In this document: positions 1 to 6,658 of the stretch, piece after piece | How the letters are laid out: each line of letters starts with the position of its first letter | How positions within the stretch are numbered: position 1 is the stretch's first letter | From: Bacillota bacterium | GTDB lineage: Bacteria; Bacillota_E; JAJZYS01; JAJYTV01 | Direction: 5' to 3' | NCBI GenBank assembly: GCA_021845645.1 | Contig: JAJZVM010000171.1 | Span: 1 to 8,754 of the forward strand | Length of the DNA stretch: 8,754 bases | Notes under the pieces: generated by a model | Databases searched by the model: none | Told to the model about the DNA's origin: nothing | The model's input: only the letters and a program-made list of their open reading frames with translations | Program-made: the position numbers and the translations under genes

Positions 1-2
1 TG

Positions 3-776
3 CCGCGTCTCGGCAGGATGGAGGATCTCGACCGGCATACGGGAGCGGACCTTTGGGCGCACTGGCGCGAGGTCCTGGCCTGTGCGCCCCTAGCGGTCTA
101 CATGGTCGGAGACCTTGAGCCCGGTGCGGCCGAGGAACACGCCAGGCGCCTCATTTCGCGCATCGGTCGCCGCAAGGTGGATACGCCAGCCAAGGTGACG
201 CCGCACGCCCCTCCGGCCACCCAGCGCGAGGTGCACGAGCGCCAGCCCATCGCCCAGGGCAAGCTGGCCATGGGCTTCACCACAGGCATCAAGGCATCGG
301 ATCCCGGGTACCCGGCGCTGGCCATGATGAACGGCATCTACGGGGCGTTCAGCCACTCGCGCCTGTTCCAGGAGGTGCGCGAGCGGCATTCGCTCGCCTA
401 CTACGCCCAGTCGCAACTGGATGGCGTCAAGGGCCTGCTCTTCGTGCACCTGGGCATTGCCTCCGAAACCAGGGGGGCTGCGCAGGACCTCGTGCTCAAG
501 CAGCTCGAGGAACTGCGGCGAGGGGCCTTCCGGCCGCAGGAGGTGCAGGACACGCTCAAGGGCATCGCCGCACAGATCGAACAGTCCGCGGATGCGCCAA
601 GCGAGGCCATCATGACCGACTTCGAACTGCGCGCGTCCGGCCGGGCGACGGAACCGCACCGGCGCATCGCGGCGCTGCGGGCCGTTGACCACGACGCGAT
701 CGTGGCTGCGGCAGTCGGATTGACGCTCGACACGGTCTATTTTCTGGAGGGGGATGGCGATGGCGACGCGCATTGA
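3..776 (+). CDS. yfmF: M16 peptidase-like protein, YfmF type (3' part only)
   Basis: This is the C-terminal 257 residues of an M16-family protein, cut by the left edge of the window. The frame is open from position 3, and the residues before the first ATG (position 18) read PRLGR, continuing into MEDL. That is family-like sequence, so the ATG is internal and not the start; full YfmF-type proteins are roughly 420-430 aa. The segment VRERHSLAYYAQSQLD followed by GLLFVHLGI is the Arg/Tyr-containing element of the C-terminal M16 domain. YfmF-type members usually lack the HxxEH zinc site and act as the non-catalytic partner of YfmH, but the N-terminal domain is outside the window, so this cannot be checked here. 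The gene overlaps the following yfmH by 17 nt, as expected for a co-translated pair. In B. subtilis the equivalents are called ymfF and ymfH; database families link them to EF-P 5-aminopentanol modification, mostly by gene neighbourhood. Confidence 0.85.
   Translation, partial: PRLGRMEDLDRHTGADLWAHWREVLACAPLAVYMVGDLEPGAAEEHARRLISRIGRRKVDTPAKVTPHAPPATQREVHERQPIAQGKLAMGFTTGIKASDPGYPALAMMNGIYGAFSHSRLFQEVRERHSLAYYAQSQLDGVKGLLFVHLGIASETRGAAQDLVLKQLEELRRGAFRPQEVQDTLKGIAAQIEQSADAPSEAIMTDFELRASGRATEPHRRIAALRAVDHDAIVAAAVGLTLDTVYFLEGDGDGDAH
746..753 (+). promoter_or_regulatory. Ribosome binding site of yfmH
   Basis: GGAGGGGG lies just before two in-frame ATGs, at 754 and 760. The GGAGG core is only 3 nt from the first ATG but 9 nt from the second, so 760 is the better-spaced start. 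The site lies inside the end of yfmF, which suggests translational coupling. Confidence 0.6.
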
Positions 777-2034
777 GTCCCCGGCGCTGCGCGAAGAGGT
801 CTGGCGCGACGTGCTGCCGTCGGGTCTGCGTTGCTATGTCCTGCTCAAGCCCGGATTCGCGGCGCGGTACGCGAGCTTCGCCACACGCTACGGCTCCTGC
901 GATCAGTCCTTTGTCACGGGCGACGGCAGGCTCAGGGAGACTCCGGCCGGAATCGCCCACTTTCTCGAGCACAAGCTGTTCGAGGAGGAGGGCGGCAACG
1001 TGGCGGAGCGTTTCTCCGCACTCGGCGCGATGTCCAACGCCTACACCAACTACGGGGCCACGAGCTACCTGTTCTCGACGACCGAGAACTTCCCGGCCGC
1101 CCTGGACCTGCTGCTCCAGTTCGTGCAACAGCCATACTTCACCGAGGAGAACGTGCGCAAGGAACAGGGGATCATCGCCGAGGAACTGCGCATGTACCTC
1201 GACGATCCGCGGTCGGTTGTGTTCCAGAACCTTCTTGCGGCCCTCTACCAGCGCCATCCGGTGCGCGTGGAGATCGGCGGCACGCTCGAGTCGATCCGCC
1301 AGATCGGTCCCGCTGAACTCTTCCTGTGCCACAAGGCCTTCTACCAGCCCGCCAACATGGTGCTGATGGTCGCAGGCGACGTCGATCCAGCCGCGGTGTT
1401 CGCCGCCGCGCGCCGTGCCGTGCCTGCCGCCGCGGCGGGCGCCGAGGTACGGCGGGTCTTCCCGGACGAACCGCGGCAGGTCGGCGAGGAAATGCGCCGC
1501 CGGCGCATGGCCGTCGGCGTGCCGCTGATCGCGATCGGCTTCAAGGACGATCCCGCCACCGCAGAACAGTCGCTCAGACGCGAAGTGGTGATGGAGGTCC
1601 TGCTCGACGTGCTCTTTGGGCCGGCTTCTGAGATCCACCGCAGATTGTACGAGGAGGGTCTGATCGGCCAGCAGTTCGCCGCAAGCTACTTCTCGGGCGA
1701 GGGCTACGCTTCGACCGTGCTCGGCGGGCCGACGCCGGATCCCGACCGCCTGCTCGCCCGGGTTGAGGCGCTGCTCGCGGAAACGCTCCGGCACGGACTC
1801 GATCCGACAGACGTGGAGAGGAGCCGCAGGCGTTCCCTTGGCGAGTTCGTCGCCCTTTTCAACGCGCCGGAGGCGGTGGCGCACGCCTTCAGCGAGTACG
1901 CCCTGCGCGACCTGGATCTTATGGCTGCCTACGATGTGCTCCTGGCCGTCACGGCGGACGAGGTCGCGCAGCGGCTGCAGGAGACGTTCGGGTCGCCCCG
2001 CCGCTCCGTCTCGATCGTCGAGGGGGAAGGCTGA
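760..2034 (+). CDS. yfmH: M16 family zinc metallopeptidase, YfmH type
   Basis: A complete 424-residue M16 metallopeptidase, the usual length for YfmH-type proteins. The N-terminal catalytic domain has the inverted zinc motif HFLEH (H67, E70, H71 counted from the ATG at 760). The third zinc ligand is most likely E142 in the segment EQGIIAEELRMYLDDP, about 71 residues downstream, which is the normal M16 spacing. All three ligands are present, so the protein should be catalytically competent. The segments SNAYTNYGATSYLFS and FYQPANMVLMVAGDV are also typical of the family. The C-terminal half repeats the M16 fold, with the Arg/Tyr region near residues 290-320 (RRLYEEGLIGQQF). It probably works as a heterodimer with the overlapping yfmF product, which would give one active and one inactive half as in other M16 pairs; this is inferred. 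The ATG at 754 is an alternative start that would add two residues. Confidence 0.9.
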   Translation: MATRIESPALREEVWRDVLPSGLRCYVLLKPGFAARYASFATRYGSCDQSFVTGDGRLRETPAGIAHFLEHKLFEEEGGNVAERFSALGAMSNAYTNYGATSYLFSTTENFPAALDLLLQFVQQPYFTEENVRKEQGIIAEELRMYLDDPRSVVFQNLLAALYQRHPVRVEIGGTLESIRQIGPAELFLCHKAFYQPANMVLMVAGDVDPAAVFAAARRAVPAAAAGAEVRRVFPDEPRQVGEEMRRRRMAVGVPLIAIGFKDDPATAEQSLRREVVMEVLLDVLFGPASEIHRRLYEEGLIGQQFAASYFSGEGYASTVLGGPTPDPDRLLARVEALLAETLRHGLDPTDVERSRRRSLGEFVALFNAPEAVAHAFSEYALRDLDLMAAYDVLLAVTADEVAQRLQETFGSPRRSVSIVEGEG

Positions 2035-2111
2035 TCGCCTGTGGCCTCAAGCCTTGTTCGCCAGGCCGTAGCGCTTTCGTCCGCCTGCCCATACTAGGAC
2101 CATCCTGGCCC

Positions 2112-2117
2112 GGGAGG
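2112..2117 (+). promoter_or_regulatory. Ribosome binding site deciding a TTG start
   Basis: GGGAGG sits 7 nt before the TTG at 2125. No in-frame ATG or GTG is equally well placed, and the TTG start yields a basic-then-hydrophobic N-terminus, so this site fixes the start of the HtrA-like gene. Confidence 0.65.
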
Positions 2118-2124
2118 CAGGCCG

Positions 2125-2847
2125 TTGCACAGACTCGCCCGAGGTCTCGCCGCATTTCTTGCCCTCGCGCTCGTCGCAGCCTTGCTCCGGCGTGCGGCGC
2201 GGGGGCCTACTCGCGTCCGGCCACTCGAGTCTCCCAGGGCCGCGGCGGCGTTGGCGCAGGGCAGCGTGGCCATGGCCGTGCAGCGATCGGCGCCGGCGGT
2301 GGTTGGCGTCACGGCAGTCACGGCGGCAGCCGTGCCGGGAGGCGGTCTGCTCCTGACGGCGGAGGGTAGCGGCTTTGTCGTTGATCCGCGGGGCGGGATC
2401 CTGACAAGCGCCAGCTTGGTTCGCGGCGCGCAGCGCATCGTCGTGCGCCTGCATCGGGGCCTCGCCCTCGCCGCGGTCGGCGTGCGGCTCGACCGGCGGC
2501 GGGATGTGGCCCTGCTGCAGGTCCGGCCGGGCGGTCGACTGCCGACGCTCCCCCTCGGGTCCCCAGCCGCGCCGGCGGCCGGGACGTATGTGGTCTCGCT
2601 CGGCGACGCCGGGGCTACGCTTGGGGTGGTGTCGTCCGGCGCGCGCGGGGTCGCCGTGGCGGGCGGGCGACCGCTCGCCCTGCTGCAGACCGATGCGCCG
2701 CTCCTGCGGGGCAATGTCGGCGGTCCACTGCTCGACGTCGCGGGGCGGGTGGTCGGCATGGCGACATTCAGCATCTCGGGCGGGCAGGGCATCGGGTTCG
2801 CCGTACCCGCAGGGGAGATTCGGGCGGCGCTCAAGGAACTGACGTGA
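2125..2847 (+). CDS. HtrA-like (S1C) protein with lost catalytic triad, membrane-anchored
   Basis: A 240-residue protein with the chymotrypsin-like fold of the S1C/HtrA family but without the catalytic residues. Recognisable landmarks in order are: GSGFVVDPRGGILT (residues 81-94); the segment RRDVALLQV with the triad Asp retained at D127; TDAPLLRGN (189-197); GGPLLDVAGRVVGM (199-212); and SGGQGIGFAVP (218-228). Where active members have the His of an LTNxHVV motif, this protein reads LTSASLV, with Ser at residue 97. Where they have GNSGGPL, it reads GNVGGPL, with Val at residue 198. The only histidines are H2 and H110, neither at the catalytic position. There is no C-terminal PDZ domain. Residues 1-22 are basic then hydrophobic (AAFLALALVAALL), which fits an N-terminal membrane anchor or uncleaved signal; the domain would lie outside the membrane. 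It stands alone between yfmH (90-nt gap) and fhs (183-nt gap). A role as a binding or scaffold protein is inference only. Confidence 0.85.
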   Translation: MHRLARGLAAFLALALVAALLRRAARGPTRVRPLESPRAAAALAQGSVAMAVQRSAPAVVGVTAVTAAAVPGGGLLLTAEGSGFVVDPRGGILTSASLVRGAQRIVVRLHRGLALAAVGVRLDRRRDVALLQVRPGGRLPTLPLGSPAAPAAGTYVVSLGDAGATLGVVSSGARGVAVAGGRPLALLQTDAPLLRGNVGGPLLDVAGRVVGMATFSISGGQGIGFAVPAGEIRAALKELT

Positions 2848-2958
2848 CGTCGTCGCCCATCTGGCGCCGCAGCGGTCGATCTGACGGACAGCTCGAGCCT
2901 TTACCGACCCATCCGAAATGGTCCGTTCGGTCCCGCGCCATGTAGTCGCGCGAAGAGA

Positions 2959-2964
2959 TATACT
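2959..2964 (+). promoter_or_regulatory. Possible -10 box upstream of fhs
   Basis: TATACT matches five of six bases of the consensus -10 box in an otherwise GC-rich 183-nt spacer, about 65 nt before the fhs start. No good -35 box stands 16-18 nt upstream, so this is only a candidate promoter for the folate operon. Confidence 0.3.
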
Positions 2965-3015
2965 GTTCGCGTGTGTCGCAACGCGGACGGGTTTGCCCGG
3001 ATGGAGCCCGTCGAT

Positions 3016-3021
3016 GGAGGG
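3016..3021 (+). promoter_or_regulatory. Ribosome binding site deciding the fhs start
   Basis: GGAGGG lies 9 nt before the GTG at 3031. The product then begins MLSDIEIA, matching the usual Fhs N-terminus. This argues against the earlier in-frame starts GTG 2971 and ATG 3001, which lack a comparable site. Confidence 0.7.
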
Positions 3022-3030
3022 ACCAACAGG

Positions 3031-4698
3031 GTGCTGAGTGACATTGAGATCGCCGAAAAGGCGAAGATGCTGCCGATCACCGAAGTCGCCAGGAAGCTTG
3101 ATCTCGGTCCTGACGACATCGAGCTGTACGGCAAGTACAAGGCCAAGATCCCCCTGGAAGTGTACGAGCGCCTCAAGGATCGGCCGGATGGACGCCTCAT
3201 CCTCTGCACTTCGATCAACCCGACGCCCGCCGGCGAGGGCAAGACGACGACAACCGTAGGCCTCGGACAGGCTCTGGCAAAGATCGGCAAGAACGCCATC
3301 ATCGCCTTGCGCGAGCCCTCGCTCGGTCCCTGCTTCGGCATCAAAGGCGGCGCCGCCGGTGGCGGCTACGCGCAGGTGGTGCCGATGGAAGACATCAACC
3401 TGCACTTCACCGGCGACTTCCACGCCATCACTTCCGCGCACAACCTCCTCTCAGCGATGCTCGACAACCACCTCCAGCAGGGCAACCAGCTCGGCATCGA
3501 CCCGCGCGCGATCACCTGGCCGCGCGTTCTCGACATGAACGACCGGGCACTGCGCAACATCATCATCGGTCTCGGCGGCAAGGCGAATGGCGTGCCGCGC
3601 GAGTCCGGCTTCATGATCACGGTCGCGTCCGAGATCATGGCGATCCTCTGCCTCGCGACAAGCATCAAGGACCTCAAGGAACGCCTGGGCCGCATCGTGG
3701 TCGGCAGCCGCTACGACGGCAGCTTCGTCACGGCGAAGGACCTCAAGGCGGACGGCGCGATGGCGGCGCTGCTCAAGGATGCCATCAAGCCGAACCTCGT
3801 CCAGACGCTCGAGAACACCCCGGCGCTGATCCACGGCGGACCGTTCGCCAACATCGCGCACGGCAACAACTCGATCCAGGCCACGCGGCTCGCGCTCAAG
3901 CTTGCCGACTACGTTGTGACAGAGGGCGGCTTCGGCTCGGACCTCGGCGCCGAGAAGTTCATGGACATCGTCGCGCCGAAGGCGGGTCTGCGGCCGTCCG
4001 CCGTGGTGCTCGTCGCGACCATCCGTGCGCTCAAGCTGCACGGCGGCGCGGACCTCAAGTCCTTGACGCAGGAGGACCTCGGCGCCCTGGAGCGCGGTCT
4101 GCCCAACCTCGAGCAGCATGTGGCGATCGTGCGCACCTTCGGGCTCAACCCGGTGGTGGCCATCAACCGCTTCCCGAGCGACACCAAGGCGGAGATCGCC
4201 CTGCTCGAGAGTCGTGCGCACCAGCTGGGGGTCGAGATGGTGCTCTCGGACGTGTTCGCGCAGGGCGGCGCGGGCGGCGAGGCCCTGGCCGAGGCAGTGG
4301 TGCGGGCGGCCAACCAACCCGGCGACTACAAGCCGCTCTACGAGAGTTCGCTGCCACTCAAGGAGAAGATCGCGCGCGTGGCGATCGACATCTACGGAGC
4401 GGACGGCGTCGACTTCCTGCCGTCCGCGCAGAAGATCCTCGATCGCTACACCGAACTCGGCTACGGAGACCTGCCCGTCTGCATGGCGAAGTCCCAGTAC
4501 TCGCTCTCCGACAACCCGAAGATGCTGGGCCGACCCACAGGGTTCCGCGTCACCGTGCGCGATGTCAGGCTCTCGGCTGGGGCGGGGTTCGTCGTGGCGC
4601 TGCTCGGCGACATCATGACGATGCCCGGCCTGCCCAAGACGCCAGCCGCCGAGAAGATCGACCTGACAGACGACGGGCTGATCAAGGGGCTCTTCTAA
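3031..4698 (+). CDS. fhs: Formate--tetrahydrofolate ligase
   Basis: Formyltetrahydrofolate synthetase (EC 6.3.4.3) joins formate to tetrahydrofolate using ATP, giving 10-formyl-THF for purine, formyl-Met and one-carbon metabolism in the cytoplasm. From the GTG at 3031 the protein is 555 residues, the standard length for this very conserved family. It carries the ATP-binding loop TPAGEGKT (residues 65-72), the first family signature [11 protein letters not shown] (103-113), the segment [11 protein letters not shown] (300-310), the second signature [12 protein letters not shown] (328-339) and the C-terminal [14 protein letters not shown]. All the key residues I can recognise are intact. It heads the fhs-folP-folB-folK-birA run, with only 1 nt between its stop and the folP start. 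The enzyme is used both in ordinary folate metabolism and in the Wood-Ljungdahl pathway. No other gene of that pathway is in the window, so acetogenesis cannot be inferred. Confidence 0.97.
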   Translation: MLSDIEIAEKAKMLPITEVARKLDLGPDDIELYGKYKAKIPLEVYERLKDRPDGRLILCTSINPTPAGEGKTTTTVGLGQALAKIGKNAIIALREPSLGPCFGIKGGAAGGGYAQVVPMEDINLHFTGDFHAITSAHNLLSAMLDNHLQQGNQLGIDPRAITWPRVLDMNDRALRNIIIGLGGKANGVPRESGFMITVASEIMAILCLATSIKDLKERLGRIVVGSRYDGSFVTAKDLKADGAMAALLKDAIKPNLVQTLENTPALIHGGPFANIAHGNNSIQATRLALKLADYVVTEGGFGSDLGAEKFMDIVAPKAGLRPSAVVLVATIRALKLHGGADLKSLTQEDLGALERGLPNLEQHVAIVRTFGLNPVVAINRFPSDTKAEIALLESRAHQLGVEMVLSDVFAQGGAGGEALAEAVVRAANQPGDYKPLYESSLPLKEKIARVAIDIYGADGVDFLPSAQKILDRYTELGYGDLPVCMAKSQYSLSDNPKMLGRPTGFRVTVRDVRLSAGAGFVVALLGDIMTMPGLPKTPAAEKIDLTDDGLIKGLF

Positions 4699-4699
4699 C

Positions 4700-5794
4700 A
4701 TGTCTGACGCCTGGGTTCTCGGCGTGCCGCAGCCGCCCGCTCGGGCGGATGTCCTCGAGGAGGTCGGGCTTGGCTCGGCGCGGCAGGTCCACCTCTTCCT
4801 CGAGGGATACGACGGCCCGGACCTGCCGCAGCTGACCAGGGGGACCGGGGGGGCGCTCTTGAGCGCCCCCCCGTCCGCAATGGCGGCCCTGCTGGCGGAG
4901 CTGGGGGAACCTTGGCGCAGCATCGGCGAGCGGGCGATGCGGCCCGCACCGCGCGGGCTCAGACTGCCGAGGGGTGTCCTGCCGCTCGGCACGCGCACGT
5001 ACGTGATGGGCATCGTCAACGTTACCCCGGACTCCTTTTCCGACGGGGGCCACTACGACGCGGTGGAGCAGGCTTGCCGGCATGCCCTCGAACTGCAGGC
5101 GGCCGGCGCGGACATCATCGACATCGGCGGTGAGTCCACGCGCTGGTACCAGCAGGCGCACCGGCAGGAGGGGGGCACCGGTGCGAGGGTGCCGCTCGAC
5201 GAGGAACTTCGGCGCGTCAGGCCCGTGCTTGAGGAGTTGAGGGGCCTGCTCGAGGTGCCGGTCTCGATCGACACCTACAAGTGGCCGGTCGCCGAGGCGG
5301 CCTTGCGGCTGGGCGCGGAGATCGTCAACGACGTGACCGCCGGGCTTGCGGATCCCGGCATGCTGGCGGGCACCGCGCGGCACGGCGCCGCCATCGTGCT
5401 GATGCACGCCCAGGACGAGCCGCACTACGCCAAAGTGGGGGAGGAGGTCCGGCGGCAACTGCGCGAGCGGGCCCAGGCTGCGCTGGCGCAAGGCATTCCG
5501 GCCGACGCCGTCGTACTTGATCCAGGGATCGGTTTCGGCAAGGACCCTGAGCACAGCTTTGCCGTGCTGCGCATGCTGCCCAGCCTGCGGGCACTCGGTT
5601 ACGCGGTGCTCTCGGCCCCCTCCCGCAAGAGTTTCCTGGGCGCCGCCACCGGGCGCCCGATCGGCGAGCGACTGGCGGCGACGATGGCGGCCGTGGCGCT
5701 TTCCGTCGCCTTTGGAGCGGATATTGTGCGGGTGCACGACGTCGTCGAGGCGGTGGACGCCGTGCGCGTCGCGGATCGGACGGTGCGAGGATGA
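4700..5794 (+). CDS. folP: Dihydropteroate synthase with N-terminal extension
   Basis: Dihydropteroate synthase (EC 2.5.1.15) condenses 6-hydroxymethyl-dihydropterin diphosphate with p-aminobenzoate and is the sulfonamide target. The product has 364 residues against about 270-280 for the classical enzyme. The TIM-barrel core starts near residue 97. Equivalents of the known E. coli active-site residues are N107 (VNVTPDSFSDGG), T147 (GGESTR), D191 (SIDTYK), N210 (VNDV), D274 (DPGIGFGK), K310 (SRKSFLG) and R344/H346 (RVHD). The roughly 95-residue N-terminal extension resembles, weakly, the extra domain of some clostridial FolPs. Two oddities stand out: a perfect 28-bp palindrome lies within the extension's codons, and the pABA loop after GGESTR is about nine residues longer than usual and lacks the Pro (W149 instead). 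The ATG at 4700 is preceded by AAGGGG. The gene ends in a 4-nt ATGA overlap with folB. Confidence 0.95.
   Translation: MSDAWVLGVPQPPARADVLEEVGLGSARQVHLFLEGYDGPDLPQLTRGTGGALLSAPPSAMAALLAELGEPWRSIGERAMRPAPRGLRLPRGVLPLGTRTYVMGIVNVTPDSFSDGGHYDAVEQACRHALELQAAGADIIDIGGESTRWYQQAHRQEGGTGARVPLDEELRRVRPVLEELRGLLEVPVSIDTYKWPVAEAALRLGAEIVNDVTAGLADPGMLAGTARHGAAIVLMHAQDEPHYAKVGEEVRRQLRERAQAALAQGIPADAVVLDPGIGFGKDPEHSFAVLRMLPSLRALGYAVLSAPSRKSFLGAATGRPIGERLAATMAAVALSVAFGADIVRVHDVVEAVDAVRVADRTVRG
4846..4873. repeat. Perfect 28-bp palindrome (13-bp stem) inside folP
   Basis: C, seven G and CGCTC on the left are mirrored exactly by GAGCG, seven C and G on the right, with TT in the centre. As RNA this would fold to a 12-bp, almost all-GC stem with a CUUG loop. 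It encodes residues 49-59 of FolP, in the poorly conserved N-terminal extension. No run of T follows, so it is not a standard intrinsic terminator. Confidence 0.9.
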
Positions 5795-6159
5795 AGAGGA
5801 AAGTCGCCCTGCGCGGGCTCGTGTTCTACGGCAGGCATGGCAACTACCGGCACGAGCGGGGACTCGGCCAACCTTTCCTGGTCGATGTCGAGATCAGCTA
5901 CGACTTCCGCGACGTGGCCCAGAGCGATGCCGTGGAGCAGGCCGTGGACTATCGCTATGTCTACCGCACGGCACGCTCCATCTTCGAAGGGCCGAGCCTG
6001 AGGCTCCTCGAGACTCTGGTGGAGCGGACGGCGCAGGCCCTTCTGGAGCAGTTCCCGCAGGCCGAGCGCGTCCGGGTCCACGTGCGCAAGCCCCATGCGC
6101 CGGTCGGCGGCCCAGCCGACGGCGTGGAGGCGGAGGTGGAGATCGGCCGGGATGATTGA
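5791..6159 (+). CDS. folB: Dihydroneopterin aldolase
   Basis: Dihydroneopterin aldolase (EC 4.1.2.25) splits 7,8-dihydroneopterin into 6-hydroxymethyl-7,8-dihydropterin and glycolaldehyde, making the substrate of FolK. The product is 122 residues, normal for this octameric family. The start LRGLVFYGRHGNYRHER is typical. The residues known to matter in the S. aureus enzyme fall at the same numbers: E22 (in HERGLGQ), Y54 (VDYRYVY), E74 (RLLETL) and catalytic K100 (HVRKPHAPVGG). The ATG overlaps the folP stop as ATGA, with only GCGAGG right beside it, so translation probably depends on coupling to folP. It overlaps folK by 8 nt. Confidence 0.96.
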   Translation: MKRKVALRGLVFYGRHGNYRHERGLGQPFLVDVEISYDFRDVAQSDAVEQAVDYRYVYRTARSIFEGPSLRLLETLVERTAQALLEQFPQAERVRVHVRKPHAPVGGPADGVEAEVEIGRDD

Positions 6160-6658
6160 GGCCGCGATCGGGCTCGGCTCCAACCTGGGCGATCGCGAGG
6201 CCGTGCTGCGGCGCGGGCTCTGGTCGCTTAGGCTGACGCTTGCCGCTGCCTCCTCGCTCTATGAGAGCAGTCCGGTCGAGACGGCGTTGGCGCAGCCGGA
6301 CTACCTGAACGCCGTCGCCATCCTGCTTGTGCCCGACTCGATGGCACCGAGGGAGCTCCTGCAGCGCATGCTCGGGGTCGAGGCATCGCTGGGACGTGTG
6401 CGGGGACCTGGCAAGCCGCCGCGCACGCTCGACCTCGATCTGCTCCTCTTCGGGGAGCGGGAACTGGACGAGCCCAATCTTCGCTTGCCGCATCCGGGTT
6501 TGGCGCGGCGCCGCTTCGTCCTCGAACCTCTGCTCGAGGTGCGGCCCGATGCGGTGCTGCCGGATGGGCGCGTTTTGGCGCGGCTCATGCGGGCGAGCCT
6601 CAGCCAGGACGTGCGGCGTGTGGCCGGGAGGTATTGGCCGTGGCGGATCGCGGGTTGA
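6152..6658 (+). CDS. folK: 2-amino-4-hydroxy-6-hydroxymethyldihydropteridine diphosphokinase
   Basis: HPPK (EC 2.7.6.3) moves diphosphate from ATP to 6-hydroxymethyl-dihydropterin, giving the substrate of FolP. The product is 168 residues, near the usual length. It begins AIGLGSNLGDRE, the standard N-terminus, which supports the ATG at 6152; GGAGGTGGAG at 6132-6141 is a well-placed ribosome binding site. The signature PPRTLDLDLLLFGE holds the magnesium-binding D94 and D96. RLPHPGLARRRFVLEPL, with H114, follows as usual. One small departure is GRVRGPGKPPRT, where most enzymes have a Trp-Gly before the PRT. The gene overlaps folB by 8 nt and birA by 19 nt. folE, folC and the pABA genes, needed for the rest of the pathway, are not in the window. 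Confidence 0.96.
   Translation: MIEAAIGLGSNLGDREAVLRRGLWSLRLTLAAASSLYESSPVETALAQPDYLNAVAILLVPDSMAPRELLQRMLGVEASLGRVRGPGKPPRTLDLDLLLFGERELDEPNLRLPHPGLARRRFVLEPLLEVRPDAVLPDGRVLARLMRASLSQDVRRVAGRYWPWRIAG
6626..6631 (+). promoter_or_regulatory. Ribosome binding site deciding the birA start
   Basis: GGGAGG lies 8 nt before GTG 6640 but only 2 nt before the in-frame TTG at 6634, so GTG 6640 is preferred. The site lies inside the end of folK. Confidence 0.6.

Noticed and set aside
610..1884. Long open frame on the minus strand opposite yfmH (similar ones at 2047-3441, 3451-5019, 4682-5737 and 5894-7123)
   Set aside because: High GC content at third positions opens the opposite strand. The products are rich in Arg, His and Pro, match no family, and each lies over a clearly identified gene.
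2041..2069. Inverted repeat GGCCT / AGGCC after yfmH as a terminator
   Set aside because: Only 5 GC-rich pairs with a 15-nt loop and no T run.
2452..2454. H110 of the HtrA-like protein as the catalytic His
   Set aside because: It lies in the VRLH segment after the His-bearing strand and does not align with the family's catalytic His, which corresponds to S97.
2971..3030. Longer Fhs starting at GTG 2971 or ATG 3001
   Set aside because: The extra residues are not family-like and these starts lack a ribosome binding site as good as GGAGGG before GTG 3031.
2848..3030. Tetrahydrofolate riboswitch upstream of fhs
   Set aside because: I do not find the conserved core or a convincing set of stems; only a candidate -10 box and the ribosome binding site are visible.
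5638..5658. GGGCGCC / GGCGCCC hairpin late in folP
   Set aside because: A 7-bp stem that falls within the codons of a conserved segment after SRKSFLG; expected by chance at this GC content.
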